DNA from: an uncultured Clostridiaceae bacterium
GTDB taxonomy: Bacteria; Bacillota; Clostridia; Lachnospirales; Lachnospiraceae
Reading direction: 5' to 3'
DNA: 34,427 bases
Assembly: GCA_947177415.1 (NCBI GenBank)
Contig: CAMWUK010000035.1
Coordinates: 1 to 34,427, forward strand
The first letter of the stretch is position 1. Each line of letters begins with the position of its first letter. Position numbers and translations under genes: made by a program. This document shows, piece after piece, positions 1 to 7,618 of this stretch. Below the pieces are notes generated by a model that saw nothing but the letters and a program-made list of their open reading frames with translations, made no database searches and had not been told where the DNA came from.

Positions 1-77
1 ACATGAGGATTTTTACCAGCCATTATGGAAAATTATTAGATATTATGTATATTCTAGAAAAATCCGAATGAGGTTTT

Positions 78-89
78 CTGAACAGTTAC
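78..89. repeat. Partial copy of the GTAAC-tipped palindromic repeat
   Basis: The 12 bases CTGAACAGTTAC match the terminus of the dispersed palindromic element found elsewhere in the window (for example at 3584-3611). The matching other end is not clearly visible. The 8 bases to the right (90-97) match positions 8-15 at 7 of 8, which would give a 74-bp element at 16-89, but both are T-rich and the left tip does not read GTAAC. It lies just downstream of the rpsO terminator. The rest of positions 1-100 shows no gene. Confidence 0.4.
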
Positions 90-100
90 AATTTTTATAG

Positions 101-134
101 CAAAAGAGAGAACCAATATATGATTCTCTCTCTT
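101..134 (-). terminator. Rho-independent terminator after rpsO
   Basis: On the minus strand a stem AGAGAGAA/TTCTCTCT closes an 11-base loop and is followed by a short TTTT run. It starts 9 bases past the rpsO stop codon and would end the long rimP-to-rpsO transcription unit or the separate rpsO transcript. Confidence 0.7.
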
Positions 135-142
135 TATACAGA

Positions 143-409
143 TTATTTTCTTAATCCTAACTTTTCAATCAATGCACGATATCCCTCTAAGTCTTTTTTC
201 TTCAAATAAGCAAGTAATCCTCTTCTCTGACCTACCATCTTCAAAAGACCTCTTCTGGAATGATGATCCTTTTGGTTTACTTTTAAATGCTCTGTTAACT
301 CTTTGATTCTTTCTGTCAACAATGCAATCTGAACTTCAGGTGAACCTGTGTCTCCTGCTGTTCTTCCATAAGTTGCAATAATTTCTGCTTTCTTTTCTTT
401 ACTAATCAT
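143..409 (-). CDS. rpsO: 30S ribosomal protein S15
   Basis: Primary 16S rRNA-binding protein of the small-subunit platform. It binds the helix 20/21/22 junction and nucleates assembly of S6, S18, S11 and S21. The 88-residue length is the family norm. The [15 protein letters not shown] segment (about residues 20-34), the DHHSRRGLL segment (about 47-55) and the conserved GRRGLL-like stretch that follows are diagnostic. The ATG is preceded by a strong AGGAGG. It is last in the nusA-infB cluster, 102 bases after ribF, with its own promoter and a structured leader that suggests autoregulation by S15. In most Firmicutes pnp follows; that position lies beyond the left edge. Confidence 0.98.
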   Translation of the reverse strand: MISKEKKAEIIATYGRTAGDTGSPEVQIALLTERIKELTEHLKVNQKDHHSRRGLLKMVGQRRGLLAYLKKKDLEGYRALIEKLGLRK

Positions 410-495
410 AATATATCCTCCTAATCATAATCACCAGCTACTAAGGTATAGGTCGGATAATCCAACACCTGAGTAACGGCTTATTTCCATACCTT
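410..495 (-). promoter_or_regulatory. Structured rpsO 5' leader, possible S15 autoregulatory RNA
   Basis: The predicted transcript start falls near 492. The leader can then pair its 5' end (AAGGTATGG) with CCTATACCTT about 50 bases later, a 9-10 bp helix with one bulge. The enclosed region holds a second small hairpin (TTGGA-TTA-TCCGA), which gives a multi-helix junction just upstream of the ribosome binding site. S15 is known to repress its own mRNA through diverse leader structures in several bacterial phyla. Assignment to S15 here is inference from position and fold drawn by eye. Confidence 0.45.
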
Positions 496-498
496 GGT

Positions 499-527
499 AT
501 ATTAACACATTTTAAGCCTCTTGTAAA
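499..527 (-). promoter_or_regulatory. Sigma-A type promoter for rpsO inside the ribF 3' end
   Basis: TTTACA (522-527) and TAATAT (499-504) are separated by exactly 17 bases on the minus strand. The -35 box lies in the last codons of ribF. The start site would fall right at the first helix of the rpsO leader. Confidence 0.6.
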
Positions 528-1432
528 GAGATTTTTGCATATTCCATGTCCCGATGCATCTGTGCTTTCAATTCCTCCAACGAAGAAAACTTCTGTTCAC
601 TTCTTACAAATTCATATAAAGAAACTTTAACCGTTTTCCCATACAAATCCCCCTCATATCCAAGGATATGGGTTTCCACACCAAGCTGTTGTTCTCCGCT
701 TACAGTAGGCTTATTTCCAATATTAGTAATTCCCCTGTATTCTCCTTCTGGCAGATATACTTTGGATACATATACTCCTTTGGGTGGAATAATCTTTGCT
801 TCTGGGACTTCCTGATTGATAGTAGGCATTCCTATCGTTCGCCCTAATTGTTTTCCATGAACAACTTCTCCTATAATGGAATATGGCTCTCCAAGAAGGC
901 TGGTTACCTTTTCCATATTACCAGCTTTAATTTCATTACGTATCCGGGTACTGCTTATCACATGGTTATCCTCTTGTATTTTTTCTAAAGAAACCACTTT
1001 ATAACCACATTCCTTTGCATACTTCCGAAGAAGAGTAATATTCCCTTTTCTCTGGTAACCAAAATGAAAATCCTTCCCCACTACAATCACTTTTGCACCA
1101 AGTTTTTTTACTAATACCTCTTTAATAAAATCTTCTGGTTTCATTGCTGCAGTCTCTTTTGTAAATGGATAAGAAACCAACACATCTACTCCAAGTCTTT
1201 CGAGCTTTTCAATTTTTTCTTTTGTGGTATCTATTAATTTTGCCTCTCCTCTGGAAAATAACGTATATGGATGTAAGGCAAAGGTAAATACCACAGCTTG
1301 TAACTTCTGTTTTTTGTACTTTTGAATCTCTTCTATAAGCAAACGATGACCTTTATGAATACCATCAAATTTGCCCAGACACACAGCAGAAGCCTCCAAA
1401 CAGAACTCTTCTGTGTTCAATATTTGTCTCAT
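512..1432 (-). CDS. ribF: Bifunctional riboflavin kinase / FAD synthetase
   Basis: Converts riboflavin to FMN and FMN to FAD with ATP in the cytosol. The N-terminal nucleotidyltransferase domain carries FDGIHKGH (residues 22-29) and the ISSTRIR motif (about 159-165). The C-terminal riboflavin kinase domain carries GMPTIN (201-206), a variant of the usual G-x-PTAN. The length of 306 residues is normal. I place the start at the ATG at 1432 because GGAGG lies five bases upstream. An in-frame ATG at 1444 overlaps the truB stop (TAATG) but has no spaced ribosome binding site. The frames are coupled to truB, and the rpsO promoter is embedded in the 3' end. Confidence 0.95.
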   Translation of the reverse strand: MRQILNTEEFCLEASAVCLGKFDGIHKGHRLLIEEIQKYKKQKLQAVVFTFALHPYTLFSRGEAKLIDTTKEKIEKLERLGVDVLVSYPFTKETAAMKPEDFIKEVLVKKLGAKVIVVGKDFHFGYQRKGNITLLRKYAKECGYKVVSLEKIQEDNHVISSTRIRNEIKAGNMEKVTSLLGEPYSIIGEVVHGKQLGRTIGMPTINQEVPEAKIIPPKGVYVSKVYLPEGEYRGITNIGNKPTVSGEQQLGVETHILGYEGDLYGKTVKVSLYEFVRSEQKFSSLEELKAQMHRDMEYAKISLQEA

Positions 1433-1443
1433 AAAGTCCTCCA

Positions 1444-2340
1444 TTATAAAAACATCTTTACTGGTTTATAAATCTCTTCTTTTTCTTCCAGCTTATATAT
1501 TCCTATGAATATACCCTTACTGTCATACACGCGAATCCAATCACCTGTTCCTGTTTCCTGCGTTTGAATATTTCTTTTCTGGAAAGAATTTCCATTATAG
1601 ATTCTTTTGTCTGCATCTTCCTTCATATAAACCGCTGGGTTATTTATAAAAAATTTATCTACAGCCATTATTTTTTCCTCTATCTGGTTTTCCTTTGCCA
1701 ATGCTTCTATTTCTGTTAAAGATAAACTTTCCTCTATTTGGAATCTGCTCACCCTTGTACGCACTAGGGATTTCATTGCACCACCACATCCAAGTTTTTT
1801 CCCAATATCATGACAAAGGGTTCTTATATAAGTTCCTTTGGAACAGGTAACCTCAAATTCTACTTCCTTTTGTTCCCAATTGACATCCCATATTTTTATA
1901 TCATATATCTTCACTTGTCTTGGTTTTCGTTCTACTACTTTTCCTTCTCTTGCAAGTTCATACAGCTTTTTGCCATTTACTTTTAGTGCAGAATACATTG
2001 GTGGAATCTGCTGATAATCCCCTAAAAAAGAATATAATGCCTGTTCCATCTCTTCCCTGCTGCATTCCACAGGCAATTCTTCTAAAATCTTTCCTGTCAA
2101 GTCCTGAGTATCTGTTACCACACCAAGTTTTAAAACTGCCTTATAAGTCTTATCTTTATCTGTCAATAAGTCACAAAGCTTTGTAGCATTTCCAAGACAG
2201 ACCGGAAGGACACCTGTTGCATCCGGATCCAGCGTTCCGGTATGTCCAATCTTTTTTTGATGCAGGATACCTCGAAGCTTTGCTACCACATCATGAGAAG
2301 TAAACCCCTTTTCCTTATATACATTTATAATTCCATTCAT
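1444..2340 (-). CDS. truB: tRNA pseudouridine(55) synthase
   Basis: Isomerises U55 of the T-loop of tRNAs to pseudouridine. The catalytic motif GHTGTLDPDATGVLP is at residues 32-46, with Asp38 as the expected nucleophile. The later segments MYSALKVNGKKLYELAREG and GTYIRTLCHDIG are also typical of TruB. At 298 residues it has the usual length, including a C-terminal PUA-like tail. The stop codon overlaps the upstream ATG of ribF (TAATG), so the two are likely translationally coupled. It belongs to the infB-rbfA-nrnA-truB-ribF order common in Firmicutes. Confidence 0.97.
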   Translation of the reverse strand: MNGIINVYKEKGFTSHDVVAKLRGILHQKKIGHTGTLDPDATGVLPVCLGNATKLCDLLTDKDKTYKAVLKLGVVTDTQDLTGKILEELPVECSREEMEQALYSFLGDYQQIPPMYSALKVNGKKLYELAREGKVVERKPRQVKIYDIKIWDVNWEQKEVEFEVTCSKGTYIRTLCHDIGKKLGCGGAMKSLVRTRVSRFQIEESLSLTEIEALAKENQIEEKIMAVDKFFINNPAVYMKEDADKRIYNGNSFQKRNIQTQETGTGDWIRVYDSKGIFIGIYKLEEKEEIYKPVKMFL

Positions 2341-2404
2341 GGTATCTATTCTCCTTTATAATGCCAGCCAATTCACAAAATTTTTAGCCATAATTATATT
2401 CTAG

Positions 2405-2473
2405 GTAACAGTTCAGGTAGGTCTGCACAGTTACTATTCTGGCAAAATATAAATGGCATGGCTAAACTGCTAC
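2405..2473. repeat. GTAAC-tipped repeat, degenerate 69-bp copy ending in the nrnA stop codon
   Basis: The left tip reads GTAACAGTTCAGG. The right tip, read on the other strand, is GTAGCAGTTTAGCC. The interior (CAGTTACTATTCTGGCA) is shared with the copy at 9795-9872, which places both in one subfamily. No 8-bp target duplication was found, so this copy is probably old or rearranged. The TAG stop of the nrnA-like gene (2470-2472) lies inside the right tip. Confidence 0.6.
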
Positions 2474-3432
2474 TTCATTTGTATTTCACAGTATCCTAAT
2501 AAAGTGTTCACTATATCATGGAAAGTTCCTGTCATTGTACAGCCTGCTGCACGGACATGACCTCCTCCTCCAAATTTCAATGCTATGTCACTTACATTTA
2601 CTTCTTTTACTGACCGCATACTGACCTTATAGGTAAGGACACCTGTTTCCACTAATAAGATAGCCACTTCCACGCCTTTTGTCAAACGCATCTGTTCTAT
2701 GATGCCATCTAAATCTGCAGGAGTTGCTCCAAAGAATTCCATCATTCTTTGTGTTACACAGGAAACAATCCCTTTTCCTTCTAATACCATCATACTTTCC
2801 AATAACACTCGTCCTAAAATTTGATTCTGCACATAAGTTTTTTGATAGAAAGTTTCATCAATTACTTTTGCGGTATTTACCCCTTTTTCCATTAACACTC
2901 CAGCTATTTCCATTGTCTTTCTTGAAGTGTTTTCATATTTAAAAACACCACTATCATGTATAATACCAAGATAAAGTCCTGTAGCAATTTCACAATCAAT
3001 CTGCTCTTCTTCCAGCAATTGATAAATTACTTCTGCTGTAGAACTTGCATTTACTTCTACGATATTCAAATCTGCATAATTCAAATTACTGATATGATGA
3101 TCTACACAAATGGTTCTTTTGGCATTTTGAAAATATACTCCAGCCTCTCCCAGTCTTTCCTTATCACTGGAATCTACCGCAATAAACAAATCGTATCTTT
3201 TTCCATCACTACATTCCGTTTTTCTTTCTTGTATTTTTTTTAGAAATTCAAATTTTTCTGGTACGCTTTCAAAATATACATTTGTTTCCTTTTGGGGAAA
3301 CTCTTTAGAAAAATACTGATACAGTGCCATACAAGATCCTGTACAATCTCCATCTGGTCTTATATGTCCTGCTATCATAATAGAATTTGCCGCAGTAACT
3401 TCCTGCCAGAACTGTTCTTTTAATTGATTCAT
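2470..3432 (-). CDS. nrnA: DHH/DHHA1 phosphoesterase, NrnA-like oligoribonuclease/pAp phosphatase
   Basis: Predicted cytosolic Mn2+-dependent phosphodiesterase. Family members degrade nanoRNA and dephosphorylate 3'-phosphoadenosine 5'-phosphate, and some hydrolyse c-di-nucleotide products. Metal-binding motifs are RPDGDC (about 25-30), AVDSSD (85-90) and the signature VDHH (110-113). The DHHA1 domain ends with FGGGGHVRAAG (from residue 287), the substrate-binding glycine motif. At 320 residues it has normal length. It sits between rbfA and truB, its usual position in Firmicutes. The stop codon is formed inside the tip of a repeat copy (2405-2473), so the extreme C-terminus may have been altered by insertion. 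The NrnA name is a family-level assignment. Confidence 0.9.
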   Translation of the reverse strand: MNQLKEQFWQEVTAANSIMIAGHIRPDGDCTGSCMALYQYFSKEFPQKETNVYFESVPEKFEFLKKIQERKTECSDGKRYDLFIAVDSSDKERLGEAGVYFQNAKRTICVDHHISNLNYADLNIVEVNASSTAEVIYQLLEEEQIDCEIATGLYLGIIHDSGVFKYENTSRKTMEIAGVLMEKGVNTAKVIDETFYQKTYVQNQILGRVLLESMMVLEGKGIVSCVTQRMMEFFGATPADLDGIIEQMRLTKGVEVAILLVETGVLTYKVSMRSVKEVNVSDIALKFGGGGHVRAAGCTMTGTFHDIVNTLLGYCEIQMK

Positions 3433-3527
3433 ATATCATTCTCCATTCTTCCCTAATCTAATATCAATCATCCTTTATTTATGATAATACATTCAAAAGA
3501 TAGTATAAGTATTTTCTTATAGCCCCA

Positions 3528-3568
3528 CGAACAAAGAAACCCTGTTCCAGTATTCACCCAGAACAGGG
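3528..3568 (-). terminator. Terminator/attenuator hairpin between rbfA and nrnA
   Basis: CCCTGTTC (3540-3547) and GAACAGGG (3561-3568) form an 8-bp stem with a 13-base loop. On the minus strand it is followed by TTTCTTTG. It sits downstream of rbfA and could separate rbfA from nrnA-truB-ribF or act as partial attenuation within the operon. Confidence 0.55.
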
Positions 3569-3583
3569 CAATTATTGCAGTTT

Positions 3584-3611
3584 GTAACTGTTCAGAACCA
3601 TGAACAGTTAC
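3584..3611. mobile_element. 28-bp palindromic insertion with 8-bp target duplication
   Basis: A nearly perfect palindrome runs from GTAACTGTTCAG to its complement CTGAACAGTTAC-type tip with a 4-base centre. It is flanked on both sides by the identical 8-mer TGCAGTTT (3576-3583 and 3612-3619), the expected mark of a transposition event. It begins, counting the duplication, two bases after the rbfA stop codon. No protein could be encoded. The same hairpin forms one end of the 135-bp elements at 22799 and 28376. Confidence 0.85.
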
Positions 3612-3621
3612 TGCAGTTTTT

Positions 3622-3996
3622 CTATTCTGTATCTTCCCTTACAATATCTTTATTTACATCATCAATTAATTTTGACATATTTACACCATATTCGATTGAT
3701 TCATCCATTAAGAATGTCAATTCTGGCGTATTTCGTAAATTAATGGTACTCGCCAGATGTCTGCGAATAAATGGTGCCGCACTACGAAGTCCCTCTAATG
3801 TAGCCATTTTCTTTTCCTCATTACCATATACACTAATATATACCTTCGCATGCTTTAAATCAGGAGATACCTCTACATCAATAACAGATGTCATTGGATC
3901 AATTCTAGGATCTTTAATCTCCTGACTAATTACCTTACTTAATTCCTTCTGTACTTCTCCATTGATCCGGGTATTTTTTATACTATTCTTTCTCAT
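3622..3996 (-). CDS. rbfA: Ribosome-binding factor A
   Basis: Cold-shock-related KH-like factor that binds the immature 30S subunit near the 5' end of 16S rRNA and assists its final maturation. The sequence has the RIN-GEVQKELSKVI start, the KDPRI segment (about 28-32) and the DLKHAKVYISVYG strand (about 51-63) typical of RbfA. The length of 124 residues is usual for Firmicutes. The ATG at 3996 follows AGGAGG with 7-base spacing, 39 bases after the infB stop. A 28-bp palindromic insertion lies just past the stop codon. Confidence 0.96.
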   Translation of the reverse strand: MRKNSIKNTRINGEVQKELSKVISQEIKDPRIDPMTSVIDVEVSPDLKHAKVYISVYGNEEKKMATLEGLRSAAPFIRRHLASTINLRNTPELTFLMDESIEYGVNMSKLIDDVNKDIVREDTE

Positions 3997-4035
3997 ATTT
4001 ACACCTCCTGGTTCCTTTATTCCATATAATTCTTT

Positions 4036-6870
4036 TTATCTTGGGACCTCTTCCATAACATAAATCTCAACTTGGTCTTCTTCTTTAATATCATTATATT
4101 TCTCAAAGACTAAACCACATTCATAACCTGCATTTACTTCCTTCACATCATCTTTAAAACGTTTCAAGGATGCCAGTTCTCCCTCATGAATCAATTCTCC
4201 ATCACGACGGATTCTCACTTTGGAATTACGGACAATTTTTCCATCTAACACATAAGAACCAGCAATTACACCTACTCCTGATGCCTTAAATGTCTGTCGT
4301 ACTTCTGCATGACCAATTACTTTTTCTTCAAATATTGGATCTAGCATACCCTTCATAGCAGCTTCTACATCTTCAATTGCATTGTAGATTACTTTATACA
4401 AACGTAAATCTACATTTTCGGTATCTGCCATATCTTTTGCAGTTGCATCTGGTCTTACATTAAATCCAATTATAATTGCATTTGATGCACTAGCCAAAGA
4501 AACATCTGACTCATTAATAGCACCTACACCACCATGGATAATACGAATGGCAACTTCTTCATTAGAAAGTTTTAACAGGCTTTGTTTTACCGCTTCCACA
4601 GAACCTTGCACATCTGCTTTGACAATTAAATTCAATTCCTTGATATTACCTGCCTGGATCTGGGAGAACAAACCATCCAAGGACAATCTTGCTTTTGTAT
4701 CTGCAAGCAATTTTTCTCTTCCCTGTTTAATAAAGGCTTCTGCAATATTTCTAGCCTCTTTATCATTTTCAGTATTAATAAAGATTTCTCCTGCTTCCGG
4801 CACCTCATTTAATCCAAGAATCTCTACTGGAGTAGAAGGGGTTGCTTCCTTCACTCTTCTTCCCTTGTCATCAATCATAGCTCTTACTTTACCATGTGCC
4901 TTACCAACCGCAATAGAATCTCCCACATGAAGCGTACCTTTTTGTACCAATACAGTAGCAACTGGTCCTCTTCCCTTATCAAGCTGTGCTTCAATTACAA
5001 TACCTCTGGCTGCACGGTTTGGATTTGCTTTTAACTCCATAACTTCTGCTGTAAGAAGAATCATTTCCAGCAATTCCTCAATTCCCTGTCCACTACGGGC
5101 AGAAACTGGTACAAACGCTGTGGTTCCTCCCCAATCTTCTGCAATTAATTCATGCTCCACAAGTTCTTGTTTTACTCTCTCAATATTAGCACTTTCTTTA
5201 TCAATCTTATTTACTGCAACAATAATTTCTACTCCTGCTGCCTTTGCATGACTAATTGCTTCCACAGTCTGTGGCATTACACCATCATCAGCAGCAACAA
5301 CAAGAATCGCAATATCTGTAGACTGTGCACCCCGCATACGCATGGAGGTAAATGCTTCATGTCCTGGTGTATCAAGGAAGGTAATCTTTTCTCCATTTAC
5401 AGATACCATGTAAGCTCCAATATGCTGGGTAATTCCACCTGCTTCTCTCTCTGTAACATTGGTTTTACGAATGGCATCAAGTAAAGAAGTTTTACCATGA
5501 TCTACATGCCCCATAACACATATAACTGGTGGACGTTTTTTCATCTTGCTTTCGTCCTCTTCTTCTTCTTTTAGCAATTCCTCTATTATATCAACTTGTT
5601 CTTCTAATTCTGCAATATAATTATATTCTAATGCAATTTCTTCTGCTTCTTCAAAAGTAACCTCTTGATTAATTGTAACAATCTTACCTTGCAAGAATAA
5701 TTTTTTTACAATATTAGCAGGCTGTACTTTCATTTTATCTGCTAATTCTTTTATTGTCATACTCTCTGGTAAAATAACTGTCTTGATTGTGTTTTCATCT
5801 TCTTGTTCTACCACTACAGGCTTAGGCATAATAAACGCACCCTTTCTGTTTGGATCTTTCTTTGGCTTCTCCATTGGTAATTCATCATCAATATCTCTAC
5901 GGTTATTTTTCTTCTTATTATTGTATCCATTTCCATTACGTTGAGCATTATTTCTTCCACCAGATTTTTCTGTAGGTTTATCAAATACCACAGACATAAA
6001 TGGATCGGAATGGAATCCATCCCGGTTATTTCCATTTCTATTATTTCCATTACGGTCATTATTCCGTTTAAATCCATTACGATCGTTTCTGTTATCCCTT
6101 TGGTTGTTATCGTTTCTCCGGTTATTGTTTCTGTCATTATTATTTCTGTCAAAATTCCGGTTTCCTCCACTACGGTTGTTCCGATCTCCTCCACGGTTAT
6201 TCCGGTCTCCGTCCCGGTTATTTCTGTCATTGCGATCAGTTCCCTGACGATTTCCATTTCTATTCCGATTATCGTTATTATTTCTTGTCTGATGATTATT
6301 ATCTCGTCTCTGTCCATTATTCTGGTCATTTCTCTGCTCATTTTTGCGTTCTTTTGATTCATTTTGATTATTTTGTTTTCTGTTCTCTTGGTTTTTATTT
6401 TCTTGATTGCCTTTGTTCATTTTTTCTTTTTTCATTTCTTTCTTTTCTTCTGTTTTCTCCTGTTTATTTACTTGTTCCTGTTTATTTTTCTCTACTTTTT
6501 CTTCTGGAACCTCATCCTTTTTCTTTTCCTCTTTTTCAGCATTTTGTTTCACATCTTGAACTTTTTGCTCAGTGTGTTCTTTCTCTTGCTTTACTTCTTG
6601 CACCATTTCTTTTTCCTTTTTCTTATCTGGTTCCTTTATATCTTTTTCAGGCTGTTCTTTTACAACCTTTGTTTCTACGTTTTCCTTTACTTCTTCTTCG
6701 TTTTCTTTCAAAGGATTAAAATTCTTTAATATAAAAGCAATTGCCGCATCTTCAATATTACTGTTGTGGCTTTTCACTTCAAAACCATTCTCGTTTAAAG
6801 CCTTCACCAAATCTTTACTCGGTCTGTTTAAGCTTTTCGCTATTTCGTATACCTTCATCTTTGTTGCCAT
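4036..6870 (-). CDS. infB: Translation initiation factor IF-2 with a long Asn/Arg-rich linker
   Basis: GTPase that positions fMet-tRNA on the 30S subunit and promotes subunit joining. An N-terminal IF2_N helix bundle (about 1-52) is followed by a Lys/Glu-rich segment (about 55-150), then a very long low-complexity region dominated by Asn, Arg, Asp and Gly (about 150-325). A second IF2_N domain (about 363-425) leads into the G domain with GHVDHGKT (454-461), DTPGH (500-504) and NKID (554-557), and then the beta-barrel and C-terminal fMet-tRNA binding domains. The 944 residues exceed the roughly 700 of Bacillus IF-2, and the excess is the linker. The start follows AGAGGTAG. It lies between ylxQ and rbfA in the standard order. 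Confidence 0.97.
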   Translation of the reverse strand: MATKMKVYEIAKSLNRPSKDLVKALNENGFEVKSHNSNIEDAAIAFILKNFNPLKENEEEVKENVETKVVKEQPEKDIKEPDKKKEKEMVQEVKQEKEHTEQKVQDVKQNAEKEEKKKDEVPEEKVEKNKQEQVNKQEKTEEKKEMKKEKMNKGNQENKNQENRKQNNQNESKERKNEQRNDQNNGQRRDNNHQTRNNNDNRNRNGNRQGTDRNDRNNRDGDRNNRGGDRNNRSGGNRNFDRNNNDRNNNRRNDNNQRDNRNDRNGFKRNNDRNGNNRNGNNRDGFHSDPFMSVVFDKPTEKSGGRNNAQRNGNGYNNKKKNNRRDIDDELPMEKPKKDPNRKGAFIMPKPVVVEQEDENTIKTVILPESMTIKELADKMKVQPANIVKKLFLQGKIVTINQEVTFEEAEEIALEYNYIAELEEQVDIIEELLKEEEEDESKMKKRPPVICVMGHVDHGKTSLLDAIRKTNVTEREAGGITQHIGAYMVSVNGEKITFLDTPGHEAFTSMRMRGAQSTDIAILVVAADDGVMPQTVEAISHAKAAGVEIIVAVNKIDKESANIERVKQELVEHELIAEDWGGTTAFVPVSARSGQGIEELLEMILLTAEVMELKANPNRAARGIVIEAQLDKGRGPVATVLVQKGTLHVGDSIAVGKAHGKVRAMIDDKGRRVKEATPSTPVEILGLNEVPEAGEIFINTENDKEARNIAEAFIKQGREKLLADTKARLSLDGLFSQIQAGNIKELNLIVKADVQGSVEAVKQSLLKLSNEEVAIRIIHGGVGAINESDVSLASASNAIIIGFNVRPDATAKDMADTENVDLRLYKVIYNAIEDVEAAMKGMLDPIFEEKVIGHAEVRQTFKASGVGVIAGSYVLDGKIVRNSKVRIRRDGELIHEGELASLKRFKDDVKEVNAGYECGLVFEKYNDIKEEDQVEIYVMEEVPR

Positions 6871-6959
6871 AAACTACTACCTCTTTCTTTCTACATTTTG
6901 CCGTTGCTCTCCATCTATATAAACCGTTATCCAATTTTCCTCATCTGTTACCTTTGATT

Positions 6960-7271
6960 CTAATTGTTAAACTGTTTTTTTATTGCATCTGCCAACCCCT
7001 TATCCAAAACTGCAAGAGAGGCTCTGAATTGTTTTCCAATCCCATGTCCTAAACTGTCTTTATCACTCATGGTATACATAGGAACATGGTAAAAATCACA
7101 CATATTTCGAAACATCTTCTTGGTATTGTCTGATGCATCTTCCGCAACTATAACCAGCTTAGCTTTCCCCTCTTTTACCGACTTTTCTGTCATAAACTCT
7201 CCACTTGCAAGTTTACCTGCTTTTGTAGCAAGCCCCAGATAGGATAGAATCTTTGCTTCATTCAAGATCAT
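6960..7271 (-). CDS. ylxQ: L7Ae-family ribosomal/RNA-binding protein YlxQ
   Basis: Small (103-residue) protein of the L7Ae/L30e fold, whose members bind kink-turn RNAs. The sequence shows the family pattern of an early SYLGLATKAGKLASGE segment (about 10-25) followed by KLVIVAEDASDNTKKM (about 38-53). Its exact role is not established; Firmicute homologues bind kink-turn RNA. The start overlaps the end of ylxR by 14 bases, which implies translational coupling. It is 90 bases upstream of infB. Confidence 0.92.
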   Translation of the reverse strand: MILNEAKILSYLGLATKAGKLASGEFMTEKSVKEGKAKLVIVAEDASDNTKKMFRNMCDFYHVPMYTMSDKDSLGHGIGKQFRASLAVLDKGLADAIKKQFNN

Positions 7272-7527
7272 TCAGCTCCTTTTCCAACTCCTCATAAACT
7301 TCTGTAGGAATTGCTATTTTTAAACTTCTTTCCAGTGCTTTAGATTTTACCGCCTTCTGGAAGCATTCTGCGGAATGACAAAGATAAGCACCTCTACCAT
7401 TTTTTTTGCCAGTGAAATCTAACACGATGGTACCCTCAGGTGTCTTTATCACTCTTAGCATTTGTCTTTTTTCTTTCATCTCTCCACAACCTACACACTG
7501 TCTGGAAGGAATCTTTTTCTTTGTCAT
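7258..7527 (-). CDS. ylxR: YlxR family RNA-binding protein (RNase P modulator RnpM)
   Basis: The 89-residue protein has the YlxR signature: PSRQCVGCGEMKEKRQMLRVI near the N-terminus, with a CxxC pair, and GRGAYLCHSAECFQKAVK in the middle. Homologues are nucleic-acid-binding. The Bacillus protein has been reported to bind RNase P RNA and was renamed RnpM; transfer of that role here is inference. It lies directly between nusA and ylxQ and overlaps the ylxQ start. A 31-bp palindromic insertion (7568-7598) separates it from nusA. Confidence 0.92.
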   Translation of the reverse strand: MTKKKIPSRQCVGCGEMKEKRQMLRVIKTPEGTIVLDFTGKKNGRGAYLCHSAECFQKAVKSKALERSLKIAIPTEVYEELEKELNDLE

Positions 7528-7567
7528 ACTGCCGACTTCCTCTCTGTCTTTATCCGACTAAAAATCT

Positions 7568-7598
7568 GTAACAGTTCAGCCGAGAGCTGAACTATTAC
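7568..7598. mobile_element. 31-bp palindromic insertion with 8-bp target duplication
   Basis: Arms GTAACAGTTCAGC and GCTGAACTATTAC pair with one mismatch around the centre CGAGA. Identical 8-mers AAAAATCT flank it (7560-7567 and 7599-7606). It sits 12 bases past the nusA stop codon, counting the duplication, inside the nusA-ylxR-ylxQ-infB operon. On the minus strand the hairpin is followed by AGATTTTT from the duplicated target, so it could act as a weak terminator or an RNA-stability hairpin. Confidence 0.85.
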
Positions 7599-7618
7599 AA
7601 AAATCTCCAAGCAAAATA

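Noticed and set aside
5814-6362. Overlapping coding frame within the IF-2 linker
   Set aside because: The long alternative frames come from the quasi-repetitive Asn/Arg codons of infB and have no ribosome binding site or recognisable product.
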